DNA of 38,208 nt, taken from positions 1 through 38,208 of the forward strand of contig NZ_RIZI01000180.1 in assembly GCF_003721225.1 (NCBI RefSeq). The letters run 5' to 3'. The notes beneath the pieces are model-generated. The model did not search any database and was not told the origin of the DNA. It saw only the letters and a program-made list of their open reading frames with translations. This document shows, piece by piece, positions 16,984-24,397 of this stretch (positions are counted from its first letter, which is position 1; every line of letters begins with the position of its first letter). Source of the DNA: Acidithiobacillus sulfuriphilus (lineage in GTDB: Bacteria; Pseudomonadota; Gammaproteobacteria; Acidithiobacillales; Acidithiobacillaceae). A program made the position numbers and the translations under genes.

Positions 16984-17030
16984 TGGTGGGCCCGCACGGA
17001 CTCGAACCGTGGACCAAGGGATTATGAGTC
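16984..17030 (-). other. 3' half of tRNA-Ile(CAU): attachment-site scar
   Basis: On the - strand the segment reads from the anticodon stem-loop (GACTCATAATC, anticodon CAT) through the variable loop, a perfect five-pair T arm (CACGG/CCGTG around TTCGAGT) and the acceptor strand to an encoded CCA. GACTCATAATC plus the TTGGTC variable region fits tRNA-Ile2, whose C34 is modified by TilS. The 5' half is absent, so it is not a tRNA gene. Integrases commonly leave such 3' halves as attL/attR. It lies between two integrases pointing away from it. Confidence 0.85.
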
Positions 17031-17040
17031 TTATATTTTA

Positions 17041-17178
17041 GCGTCCCGTGCTATCCCTTGCTATCCCCATAAAAATTGCAACATACTGACTTTGGTAATA
17101 AGATTATCCCGCGTTGTCCCATCCAATCCCTCTATAACTCCCGACGAGTGGGGAATGAATGGGGAATGAGTGGGGAAC
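17041..17178 (+). repeat. Short repeats beside the attachment site
   Basis: Two GCTATCCC copies lie at about 17050-17067, other TCCC-containing words follow, and three tandem 10-11 base copies of GTGGGGAATGA-type sequence lie at about 17148-17178. Such iterated words between an att core and an integrase gene resemble arm-type integrase binding sites. The tandem part overlaps the longest possible start of the integrase frame, which is one reason to start that gene at 17201. Confidence 0.5.
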
Positions 17179-17200
17179 AGATCACAAAGGGATACACACC

Positions 17201-18517
17201 ATGCTCACGGTCAAAGAATTGGGTAAAGCCATAAAAGATGCAGTTGAAACGGGATATGTCACCAAGCTCGTTGACATCGAACGCCGCGGACAAGGGACAC
17301 TACAAATCCGCATCTCGACGGCGGGCAGAGCAAACTTCTACTACCGGCACGTTACCAGTGAGGGGAAACGCGATGACTATCCGCTTGGTACATATGACCC
17401 TGCCGGTTCTAAAGGACTGACGCTTGAGGACGCGCGGGATCGATACGGCGAACTGGCAGCCATCTATCGTAGCGGCACCAAGGATATTCGTGACCATCTA
17501 CAAAACCAGGAGCGCGCCAAGGCTGCAGGACTCCGCGCCGAGATGGATGCTCAAGATCGTCAGGAGGCAGGAAGTCTTATGGCGCTTCTGGCCGCTTACG
17601 TTGATTACCTCAAGGCTGGTGGCAAAGCGTCTGCACGGGAAGTGGAAAACACCCTTAAGAATCACGTCATTCTATTGGAAGATTTGGTGGGCACCCGTGC
17701 CAATGCACTGACTCCCAAAGATTTGCGAGCCATTTTTGACCGGCTTCAAGACCGAGGATTAACCCGCGCTCTGGGCAAGACTCGCGCCGCACTTCACAGT
17801 GCCTACAATCTCGCCGCGCGGGCGGAATTCGATAGCACTATTCCGATGACATTCCGCACCTTCAAGGTGACCATCAATCCGGTAAGCGTGCTTCCCACTT
17901 TCAGCGCCTTAAGCAAGCCGGGTGACCGGGTGCTGACCAGACGGGAACTTCAGCATCTCCTGCAGACGCTTCGCGGCATGAAAACGATGCCAGCGAGATC
18001 TATGTTGACGGCCATCTATCTGGGTGGTCAGCGGCCGACGCAACTACTCAGGGTCACGGAGGCAGATATTGATCTGGACCGCGGCATCATCACCTTACGC
18101 GACGGCAAAGGCAGACGCACCCACCCCCGACTGCACGTGCTCCCTCTTGTGGATCCAGTCAAGGGCTGGGTACAGGAGTTAGTCGCTGTCAATGGTAGTG
18201 CACCCAGTATTTTTTCCAGCGACGGCAAAACAGCCCCACATCCATCGACTCTTTCCGGTCTTGTGCATGCGATCTGCGGCGGTGCCTATCGCCTTGGCGA
18301 CATTCGCAGGACCGCCGAAACAGAGCTCGCTGCCCTTGGCGTCACCAAAGACGTCAGAGCACAGATCCTGAGCCATGAGCTTAGCGGGGTTCAGGCGCGA
18401 CACTACGACCGCCATCAGTATCTGGAGGAAAAGACGGAGGCGCTCAACCATTGGATTGCTTATCTGGAAGGACTTATGGCGGGGAATGTCATTCCGCTGC
18501 GCGGAGTCGGTACATGA
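17201..18517 (+). CDS. P4-type tyrosine integrase
   Basis: A 438-residue integrase from ATG 17201. The N-terminal DUF4102-like domain (to about 95) binds arm sites, a core-binding domain follows (about 125-235), and the catalytic domain has R278 (GGQRPTQLL), R370 (DIRRT), H392 (LSHELSG) and Y402 (ARHYDRH). The first His of the HxxR box is replaced by Asp (D367), a tolerated position in this family. The first frame codons (17159) are rejected because they read through tandem repeats. It sits 170 bases from the tRNA-Ile scar and drives away from it, so it probably belongs to the element to the right. Confidence 0.92.
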   Translation: MLTVKELGKAIKDAVETGYVTKLVDIERRGQGTLQIRISTAGRANFYYRHVTSEGKRDDYPLGTYDPAGSKGLTLEDARDRYGELAAIYRSGTKDIRDHLQNQERAKAAGLRAEMDAQDRQEAGSLMALLAAYVDYLKAGGKASAREVENTLKNHVILLEDLVGTRANALTPKDLRAIFDRLQDRGLTRALGKTRAALHSAYNLAARAEFDSTIPMTFRTFKVTINPVSVLPTFSALSKPGDRVLTRRELQHLLQTLRGMKTMPARSMLTAIYLGGQRPTQLLRVTEADIDLDRGIITLRDGKGRRTHPRLHVLPLVDPVKGWVQELVAVNGSAPSIFSSDGKTAPHPSTLSGLVHAICGGAYRLGDIRRTAETELAALGVTKDVRAQILSHELSGVQARHYDRHQYLEEKTEALNHWIAYLEGLMAGNVIPLRGVGT

Positions 18518-18548
18518 TGCTGACAGCTTATCGCAAAAATGCTATTGT

Positions 18549-18875
18549 ATGAACTGGGTCGTTAGTACGCTGGACCAGCGGGTAGATGCCGAACTCGGCA
18601 GCTTACCCAAACCCATCCTGGCGCGGCTGGTGCGAATCCTGGAAATGATCGAACAGGTGGGCTTGGAGCACGTCCACGAACCGCACATCAAGCACCTGGA
18701 AGCCAAACTCTGGGAAATACGCGCCAAAGGACCGGATGGGATTGCCAGAGCCATATACGTCACCGCATCCGGCAAACGCGTGGTGATTTTGCATGCTTTC
18801 GTCAAAAAAACGCAGAAAACGCCTAAGCAGATATTGGAGATAGCGCGGCAACGCGCCAGAGAGGTTGAAGAATGA
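18549..18875 (+). CDS. HigB/RelE-type toxin (phage Gp49-like)
   Basis: A 108-residue protein from ATG 18549: a conserved core KHLEAKLWEIRAKGPDGIAR, VVILHAFVKKTQKTPKQILE and a C-terminal ARQRAREVEE helix, which is the intact version of the Gp49-like fold deleted in the gene at 3542. These toxins cleave mRNA on the ribosome. Its TGA overlaps the antitoxin ATG (18872). The toxin-first order is typical of HigBA. Placement directly behind the integrase suggests it stabilises the element. Confidence 0.9.
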   Translation: MNWVVSTLDQRVDAELGSLPKPILARLVRILEMIEQVGLEHVHEPHIKHLEAKLWEIRAKGPDGIARAIYVTASGKRVVILHAFVKKTQKTPKQILEIARQRAREVEE

Positions 18876-19168
18876 CACGGCTGACTGAACTCAAAAAAGA
18901 ATGGATGCAGGATGCTGATTTCCGTGCAGAATACGTGGCACTGGAAGAAGAATTCGCTATTGCGCATGCCCTGATTCAGGCCCGGATCAAAGCCGGTCTT
19001 TCTCAGGCGGAAGTCGCGCGCCGAATGGGTACGACACAATCCGTAGTCGCACGGCTGGAGGGCGGCGGCAGTTTACCCTCTCTTCGCACCATCCAAAGGT
19101 ACGCATCTGCTACCGGCGCGCGGGCCGTGGTGAAAATTGTACCCGGACAAAGCACGCCTGTTGGATAG
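18872..19168 (+). CDS. HigA-type XRE antitoxin
   Basis: A 98-residue protein with an XRE helix-turn-helix at about 40-75 (AGLSQAEVARRMGTTQSVVA, RLEGGGSLPSL) followed by LRTIQRYASATGARAVVKIV, the C-terminal arrangement of HigA. It overlaps the toxin gene by four bases. It should neutralise the toxin and repress the promoter. A perfect short inverted repeat (19203-19219) follows the gene. Confidence 0.9.
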   Translation: MTRLTELKKEWMQDADFRAEYVALEEEFAIAHALIQARIKAGLSQAEVARRMGTTQSVVARLEGGGSLPSLRTIQRYASATGARAVVKIVPGQSTPVG

Positions 19169-19202
19169 TCCATACTGACCCATTGCGGTTTATGAAAAGA
19201 TC

Positions 19203-19219
19203 ATCGTGGCCGCCACGAT
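19203..19219. terminator. Short hairpin after higA
   Basis: ATCGTGG and CCACGAT flank a CCG loop, a perfect seven-pair stem 35 bases past the higA stop. There is no T run, so it is a weak terminator candidate or a protein binding site. Confidence 0.3.
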
Positions 19220-19294
19220 AGACTTGCCATTCCTACCCCGCCTCGGCATGCTAACGACAGGCATACCGTCATTACTGTCCTGTGGAGAACCCCT

Positions 19295-20515
19295 TTGGCC
19301 CGGCATTCCCCTCCCCTACCCCTCGATACCCTTCGGGCATTTTTTACACTATCGCATCTGAGCCTTTCCGAAATGGCCCGGCGCTTCGGTCTAAGTCGCT
19401 CCAATTTGATGGGTTTGTTAAGCGGTTTAAGCACCGTAGGATCGGATAAAGTCGATCAACTGCTGGCATGGTCAGGCTTGGAACGGAGGTCGGGTGCTGA
19501 GCTGGGCTTGCTTCCGGGCCTGCATCTCTGGCAAATCTCCTCGGCACGCGAAATGGAGGCCCTTTTTGAACTCCCCTCCCCGCTGCTGCCCGATCCAAGC
19601 ACCCTGACCGATTTTGAGCTGATTCTGGATCTTCCCCTTATCGATGAAAGCCGGGTGCATCTGCTGATCCATTTGCCGGAAGACCGACACATTCTGCTCT
19701 CCAGTCGTCCGGACTTTTTCCGATTATTGCAGGATCGCTGGCCGGTCCTGAATCGCCCGCAACATCTGCAGTGTTTTCGACCCCCCCATACCTTGCCGGG
19801 ACTGGTGGCTGTCAGCGGACGCGGTTCCCCCCTATTCCTCCCCAGCGCCTCCGTGCCTTCGATGTTTTCTCCCATCGGACCGGTCAGCAGCTCAGTAGCC
19901 ACCCATGTCGCGGATTGGGCCACCCGGGCCCGCCAGCACCTGCATCTGGATTTGGAGCACTGTCTCAGCGTCGATGATCAGGTCATTCCCTCGAACAGCG
20001 CATCGTGTACGTCCTTTCTGGACATGGATGCCGCATCGGAAAAGCCCGTTTCGAGATCCGATGCGGGTAACACGCCAACCCCTGTCGATGCCACCTGCAC
20101 CCAGACTCGACAACTCCTGACCCGCCGTCTGGATGTGGGCGGCGGTGCCCATCGCGATATCTGCGACATTCCCCTGTTTCTGCTGGAGGGGAAACATGAC
20201 TATCCCTCGGGGATGATCCGCATGGACCGTGCGTTTCTGGGTCCGGAGCGTTTGGCCTTGGGGAAAGCCCAGCGTTTGCGCTTCTATCAGCAAAGTCCGG
20301 AAAGCACCGAGGGATTGCGCTGGCTGGTCGTCATGGCGGCAGGGTCTCCGCCCTGCGGGCACCCCGGATCATCCAGAGACGGAATGTCACCGCGTGGGTG
20401 CCGTTACCTGGTACGGCGGGAGGGACACCTGCATATTACCGATGCACCCGAGGAAGGAGACAGTTGGATAGGTACGGTCGTGGGGCGCTTTGAGGCGTTT
20501 CCTCTGCTGACCTGA
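19295..20515 (+). CDS. HTH-domain protein of unknown function
   Basis: A 406-residue protein. Residues about 10-50 (LDTLRAFFTLSHLSLSEMAR, RFGLSRSNLMGLLSGLSTVG) look like a lambda-repressor or XRE-type helix-turn-helix. The remaining 350 residues are not recognised. They contain a hydrophobic middle domain (FELILDLPLIDESRVHLLIH), a low-complexity Ser/Asp/Thr linker (about 225-280) and a C-terminal region (GMIRMDRAFLGPERLALGKA, WLVVMAAGSPPCGHPG) resembling a small beta domain of a peptidase or sensor. The only long start is TTG 19295, preceded by TGGAG; the first ATG is 19373 inside the HTH. It is followed 158 bases later by a AAA+ ATPase gene, and the two may form a module. Composition is like the host-type genes. 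Confidence 0.6.
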   Translation: MARHSPPLPLDTLRAFFTLSHLSLSEMARRFGLSRSNLMGLLSGLSTVGSDKVDQLLAWSGLERRSGAELGLLPGLHLWQISSAREMEALFELPSPLLPDPSTLTDFELILDLPLIDESRVHLLIHLPEDRHILLSSRPDFFRLLQDRWPVLNRPQHLQCFRPPHTLPGLVAVSGRGSPLFLPSASVPSMFSPIGPVSSSVATHVADWATRARQHLHLDLEHCLSVDDQVIPSNSASCTSFLDMDAASEKPVSRSDAGNTPTPVDATCTQTRQLLTRRLDVGGGAHRDICDIPLFLLEGKHDYPSGMIRMDRAFLGPERLALGKAQRLRFYQQSPESTEGLRWLVVMAAGSPPCGHPGSSRDGMSPRGCRYLVRREGHLHITDAPEEGDSWIGTVVGRFEAFPLLT

Positions 20516-20673
20516 CGGATTGAATCTTTTTAGGGGAAACTTTTGTGCGCTTTCCTCTTTTTTGTGTACAGGACAGGACTATCATGATGACTGTTGCGTT
20601 TTCTTTGTAGCTCGACTATCCTGAATCTATCTGCCCGGCTGCAGATGGATTCCAACCCCTGACAAAGGAGACC

Positions 20674-21744
20674 ATGATGGACCATAAAGATCGTCTTCCC
20701 CCTTCCGACAAAAAAAACGCATCTCAAGAACATGTCGATACGCCAGATCCTTTCGCGGATTTTGATCTGTCTGAGTCCGTCGGCTATTTTGCCCTATCAG
20801 GGCTGGATGTCGGGGAGTGTACTGAGCAGGATGAGGCTTTGCTCCAATCGCTATTCGCCACCCGCACCCGGGTGGTGTTCCATAAGGTGCCTACGACCGG
20901 GCGCAACGATGCGGTCGTGCAGGAGTTTGTGCGTCTTGAAAAGACGGCGCTGGACTTGCGGCATGTCCCAGAGGTCAGTGTTTTCATTCAATTGCGCGCG
21001 GAATTCCCCTGGCTGGAGGAAACCATCTCTGTCCTGGATCATGCCTGCATGCTCGCACGCCGGGGTAATGGCATCTTGCGGCTGCCGCCTTTATTATTGG
21101 TGGGCCCTACGGGCATCGGCAAGACATCACTCCTTCGACGCTTTTGCGAGTTGGCGGAGGTGCCGTATGTGGTGATTTCCGCAGGCGGTGCCTCAGATTC
21201 GATGGTATTGAAAGGGGCCAGCCGGGTGTGGAGCACCGCGCAGCCAGGCGCTGTGATACGATTGATTCAGCAGACCGAGGTGGCGAACCCTATTATCATC
21301 ATTGATGAAGTGGATAAATGCGGGTCCGGCAACCAGAACGGGAATCTGATCGACACACTCCTGCAGTTGATCGAGCCTTCCAGTGCGGCGATGTGGCATG
21401 ACGAGTTCCTGCTGGGACGCGCGGATTTGTCGGCGGTGAATTATTTGATGACGGCGAATCGGTCGGATCAACTCTCCGGTCCCTTGCTCAGCCGGGTACG
21501 CACGGTACGTCAGGGCTTTATGTGCAGCAAGGATCTGTTGCGGGCATTACCCCAGGCCGTGGCGCAGGTGGCGCAATCCTATGGATGGCCTGCCGAACAA
21601 ATTCCCGTCATGGATCCGCTCACGGCGCAACGCATCGTCCGTGCCAGCAAGGACCTGCGGAAATTGTATCGGGCCGCTGAGGTGTGGTTACGCATTATTG
21701 CAGAGAATGAGGATCGGCAGGACGCAGAATTGGTACTGCATTGA
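20674..21744 (+). CDS. Lon-like AAA+ ATPase
   Basis: A 356-residue protein with one AAA+ domain: Walker A GPTGIGKT at 144-151, Walker B IIIIDEVDK with D211-E212, the sensor-1 region YLMTANRSDQLSGPLLSRVR, and a C-terminal helical lid. Flanking wording (PPLLLVGPTGIGKTSLLRRF, ANPIIIIDEVDKCGSGNQNG) is closest to the ATPase part of Lon. It lacks both the Lon N-terminal domain and the Ser-Lys protease domain, so it is not a protease itself. AAAGGAG lies seven bases before the ATG pair. It may remodel a protein partner, possibly the HTH protein upstream. ATP hydrolysis looks possible; substrate unknown. Confidence 0.8.
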   Translation: MMDHKDRLPPSDKKNASQEHVDTPDPFADFDLSESVGYFALSGLDVGECTEQDEALLQSLFATRTRVVFHKVPTTGRNDAVVQEFVRLEKTALDLRHVPEVSVFIQLRAEFPWLEETISVLDHACMLARRGNGILRLPPLLLVGPTGIGKTSLLRRFCELAEVPYVVISAGGASDSMVLKGASRVWSTAQPGAVIRLIQQTEVANPIIIIDEVDKCGSGNQNGNLIDTLLQLIEPSSAAMWHDEFLLGRADLSAVNYLMTANRSDQLSGPLLSRVRTVRQGFMCSKDLLRALPQAVAQVAQSYGWPAEQIPVMDPLTAQRIVRASKDLRKLYRAAEVWLRIIAENEDRQDAELVLH

Positions 21745-21918
21745 ATCGCGCTGGAGCAACATCGCGGATCGTAAGCGTTTCAATGCTGCCCAACCACTGT
21801 TGGGCTTGAACGACGGCAACAGACTGAAAGCCGTCATTCACTCTGAGGATGCCTCGAAGAGTGGGGCTGGATATCTGGAGGGCAGATCAAAAAACTCTGC
21901 ATCCAGTCATACCACGTC

Positions 21919-21997
21919 TTTTATCAATGCGCCATCAAGCTACCCCCCCCTTCAACTGCTAGTTTCAAGGGGGGGATAAAGTGGTGCATTGATAAAA
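21919..21997. repeat. Long imperfect hairpin upstream of a small membrane peptide
   Basis: The arms TTTTATCAATGC (21919-21930) and GCATTGATAAAA (21986-21997) are perfect inverted repeats. Inside them a run of C with TTCAA (about 21942-21955) faces TTCAAGGGGGGG (about 21963-21974) across a loop of about eight bases, with a few mismatches between. The 79-base structure lies in the otherwise empty stretch 21745-22047. It could be an RNA leader structure, an IS200/IS605-type transposon end or a MITE. Confidence 0.6.
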
Positions 21998-22047
21998 ACA
22001 CAGAAACTTTTTATGGCTACTCCAATACCTTAGAAAAGGAGATTTTA

Positions 22048-22131
22048 ATGATTGGGTTTATTTTAAATGTCATCATCTCAGCGATTATGTTGGTAGTGAT
22101 ATTTTATGGTTTTAAAAAACTTATGAGATAA
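22048..22131 (+). CDS. 27-residue hydrophobic peptide, candidate small toxin
   Basis: A strong ribosome-binding site (AAAAGGAG at 22034-22041, seven bases before ATG) precedes MIGFILNVIISAIMLVVIFY then GFKKLMR and a stop. The peptide is a single predicted membrane helix with a basic C-terminus, the format of type I toxin peptides and small regulatory membrane proteins. A large hairpin lies 50 bases upstream. The gene is more AT-rich than its surroundings. Coding is suggested by the ribosome-binding site and helix pattern; no family is recognised and there is no proof of an antisense RNA. Confidence 0.5.
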   Translation: MIGFILNVIISAIMLVVIFYGFKKLMR

Positions 22132-22253
22132 CTTATAAGCCGTCTGTTTATATCTCTCTGAGCAGTTGGAATCTATTTCTTTCCTGATTAGCACGATGAT
22201 TCCGCTGCGCGGAGCCAGCGCTCGGGTCGGGGCCCTATGTTGACGGCTGCACG

Positions 22254-22530
22254 AAGCAATCTGCTCGCCTGAAAGATGGTAGAGGCGCTTTAACACCAAT
22301 ATCCGCACCATGGTTTCCGTGGAATACGGAGGGCGACCGCCCTGGGGACTCACCGGACGAGGGGCCACACGATCGACCTCTGCCGCCAGGGCAGGAAAGT
22401 CGATGCAGGAAGCGATGCGCAGCAATGGATCATCCAGCTGATCCAGTTTCTGCTGGTGGAAATCCGCTGCAAACAGGTCGGTTTTCCAGTCCCCAGCCGA
22501 ACGCTTGACCGGGGGGTGGGTCGCGCCCAA
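22254..22530 (-). pseudogene. IS5-type transposase 5' fragment
   Basis: On the - strand: WKTDLFAADFHQQKLDQLDD, PLLRIASCIDFPALAAEVDR, RPVSPQGGRPPYSTETMVRI, LVLKRLYHLSGEQIA. This is the N-terminal helix-turn-helix region of IS5-family transposases. Similarity stops at about 22254, before the first catalytic Asp, and unrelated sequence follows. The element is inactive. Confidence 0.85.
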
Positions 22531-22638
22531 AGTAACAATTCCCCGCGCGTGACCGAGTGCCTCCGTGAAGTCGGTGCGGCGCGGAGGCGTCTTCCTGCCT
22601 GCGGCTGCTACCGCCGACCAGAACGTCAGGAGTGTGAT

Positions 22639-23046
22639 ATGGCAATGGACCTACTTTGGTCGCAAGGGATCCTTGTGTTGCACCTGGGAATTATCATCTT
22701 CAATGTGGTCGGTTTGGTGGTTATTCCCTGGGGTGCCTGGCGGCATTGGCGTTGGGTGCGGATTTTCTGGTGGCGCGCCTTGCACCTCGTTGCTCTATTC
22801 GTCGTGGCCCTTCAGGCCCTACTGGGGCGAGCGTGCTTTTTGACCATTTGGCAAAGCCGGCTGCAGGAAGAATCGGGTCGGGAAGGATTCCGTGCGCCAT
22901 TCATTCAAACCTGGGTCAACCATCAGCTCTTTTGGAACCTGCCGATGACGTTTTTCACCGTCGTCTACCTCCTCGTCTGGATTTACGTAATCATACTCTG
23001 GTGGAAAGTGCCGCCCGTTTGGCCGAGGAGAGGAACCGTAGCCTGA
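22639..23046 (+). CDS. DUF2784 membrane protein
   Basis: A 135-residue protein with four membrane helices (about 7-30, 40-65, 95-125 and the flanking hydrophobic stretches). The DUF2784 signature is GRACFLTIWQSRLQEESGRE, then GFRAPFIQTWVNH, with a conserved Cys at the membrane edge. The family function is unknown. CAGGAGTG precedes ATG 22639 by six bases. An in-frame extension to 22456 overlaps the transposase remnant and is not used. It has no functional neighbour; the 175-bp inverted-repeat element follows about 95 bases after the stop. Confidence 0.8.
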   Translation: MAMDLLWSQGILVLHLGIIIFNVVGLVVIPWGAWRHWRWVRIFWWRALHLVALFVVALQALLGRACFLTIWQSRLQEESGREGFRAPFIQTWVNHQLFWNLPMTFFTVVYLLVWIYVIILWWKVPPVWPRRGTVA

Positions 23047-23140
23047 TGGGCGGCCAAAGACTGCTTGCAGACATTCAGCAGCGGAAAGCCAATGACATCA
23101 TCCGACCCATAGCTGCAAGAAAAAACCACAACCGAGAACG

Positions 23141-23315
23141 CTAGCCGTTGGCGAAAGGTGTTGGTTTTTGGTGCCTTGATTCCCGCAAACCCACTCGTAG
23201 CTTGGTTCTCAGAGGATTTGCCATCGGCGGAAATTTTTCTTCAATAAAAAGGCCGCAAACCCTATATTGGGTGCGGCCTTCAGTCAAACCACCAACACCT
23301 TTCGCCAACGGCTAG
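23141..23315. mobile_element. 175-bp inverted-repeat element with internal terminator-like hairpin (MITE candidate)
   Basis: Bases 23141-23165 (starting CTAGCCGTTGGCGAAAGGTG) and 23291-23315 are a perfect 25-bp inverted repeat. The interior has no gene but holds a second hairpin at about 23249-23280, AAGGCCGC...GCGGCCTT with ACCC/GGGT inner pairs and flanking A and T tracts, suited to ending transcription from both sides. No clear target duplication flanks it. It fits a miniature transposable element or a large bidirectional terminator. Confidence 0.7.
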
Positions 23316-23328
23316 AATCTGGGGGGGG

Positions 23329-23493
23329 TGGCAATCAGGGAGCGTGGGAAACGCGCTGTCCATCGGTGGATTTTCCTGGGACAGTGAGAGAGCGGGAGAG
23401 TGGCATGGCGGCAAGGTCGTCGTGAACTTTCTCGCGGCCGATACCGGCAACCTGAAAGCGTATGCTGGCGATATTCAGGGCGTTAGCAATTGA
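23329..23493 (+). pseudogene. 3' remnant of an unidentified gene
   Basis: A 54-codon frame ending at 23491-23493 reads WQSGSVGNALSIGGFSWDSE, RAGEWHGGKVVVNFLAADTG, NLKAYAGDIQGVSN. It looks coding and beta-rich, like the end of an outer-membrane or surface protein, but has no start and begins in a G run just after the inverted-repeat element. The family is not identified. Confidence 0.4.
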
Positions 23494-23514
23494 ATTGACT
23501 GATGCGGCGATTTT

Positions 23515-23679
23515 GTGGACGATTTGGGCACCGACTCGCTGGATACCGAGGAATTGGTGATGGCGCTGGAAGAAGAATTTGACTGCGACATGCCAGATGA
23601 TGCGACAAACATCGGGACAGTTGGGGATGTCGTGAACTACTTTACGTCACACGTAGCTCCTTTGAGCCTAAATGATTAA
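23515..23679 (+). pseudogene. Acyl carrier protein 3' fragment
   Basis: The frame reads [47 protein letters not shown] and stops at 23677-23679. DSL is the phosphopantetheine site (Ser codon 23536-23538) and the rest follows helices II to IV of acyl carrier proteins. Helix I is missing and the reading frame is broken just upstream. It is a dislocated piece of a gene that is not the main housekeeping copy or is a relic of it. Confidence 0.8.
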
Positions 23680-23836
23680 CCACCAAAATCTGCATAAAAA
23701 TCAATTGGTTGTTACGGCATGGGCACCCGTTCCCGATGGCGTCCGGAATCCGCCACCGGCACCCGCATCGTCACCAACCCTTAACCCACGGCCACCCTCA
23801 CACTCCCAATATGCACCATCTGCATGAATGAAGGCC

Positions 23837-24298
23837 TTAGGAGATTTCTATGACCTCTGGGCTGTTCGGGGCCGAACCGTCGTGGCACACACACCCTTCC
23901 CCTTGGGCAGCGGCCACCAACTCATGCAGGATACCGCATTCGGCGGTGGTATGCCGCCCGTGGCAGCGTCCGCGCAGTTGCTCAAGCTGCCTCGCCAGCG
24001 CTTGTAGCGATTGGAGCCGTCCCTGTACATGAGCCAGATGCGTATTGATCAACCGATCCACGTCTAGGCAATCGTCCAGCGGATGATCCAGCAGATGCAA
24101 GAGTCGCTGCACGTCCGCAAGTGGCATGTCCAGCGCCCGGCAGTGGCGAATAAAGGCAAGCCGTTCCAGATGCGCGAGGCCATAAGCGCGATAGCCGTTC
24201 GCCCGCCGAACTGGCGCGGGCAAGAGGCCTATCCGTTCATAATAACGGATGGTCTCTGGATCCACGCACGTGGCCTGCCCAAGTTCGCCAATTCGCAT
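23837..24298 (-). CDS. cadR: MerR-family Cd/Pb-responsive regulator (CadR-like)
   Basis: The 153-residue protein from ATG 24298 begins MRIGELGQATCVDPETIRYY, the MerR winged helix, followed by the long dimer helix (about 80-120) with C119-region cysteines and a C-terminal metal-binding tail GEGCVCHDG. The spacing (C at the helix start, tail CxC then His) fits CadR/PbrR regulators of Cd(II) and Pb(II). It is divergent from a CDF exporter, and the shared region carries a 19-bp-spaced promoter with a dyad, the site MerR proteins twist on metal binding. A longer start at 24337 would overlap that promoter and is rejected. Confidence 0.87.
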   Translation of the reverse strand: MRIGELGQATCVDPETIRYYERIGLLPAPVRRANGYRAYGLAHLERLAFIRHCRALDMPLADVQRLLHLLDHPLDDCLDVDRLINTHLAHVQGRLQSLQALARQLEQLRGRCHGRHTTAECGILHELVAAAQGEGCVCHDGSAPNSPEVIEIS

Positions 24299-24329
24299 AT
24301 CAGCCCCCCAAAAAGAGCAGTATAAATCC

Positions 24330-24360
24330 TTGACCATGTAGTGGCTACAAGGTTTTTAAT
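24330..24360 (+). promoter_or_regulatory. MerR-type promoter/operator for the CDF gene
   Basis: TTGACC (24330-24335) and TTTAAT (24355-24360) are separated by 19 bases, the over-long spacer of MerR-controlled promoters. The dyad TGTAG-TGG-CTACA (24337-24349) sits in the spacer. It faces the transporter gene at 24398; the regulator starts on the other strand at 24298. Confidence 0.85.
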
Positions 24361-24397
24361 GGCAATTCATTCGGATTTTTGCAGAGAAGGATGGTGT

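Noticed and set aside
16984..17030. A complete tRNA gene
   Set aside because: Only the anticodon arm, T arm and acceptor 3' strand are present; the sequence upstream does not form a D arm or 5' acceptor strand.
22456..22638. N-terminal extension of the DUF2784 protein
   Set aside because: It overlaps the IS5-type transposase remnant on the other strand and does not resemble the family; ATG 22639 has a good ribosome-binding site.
23141..23315. Integron attC site
   Set aside because: The ends lack the GTTRRRY/RYYYAAC core pair and no integron integrase is in the window.
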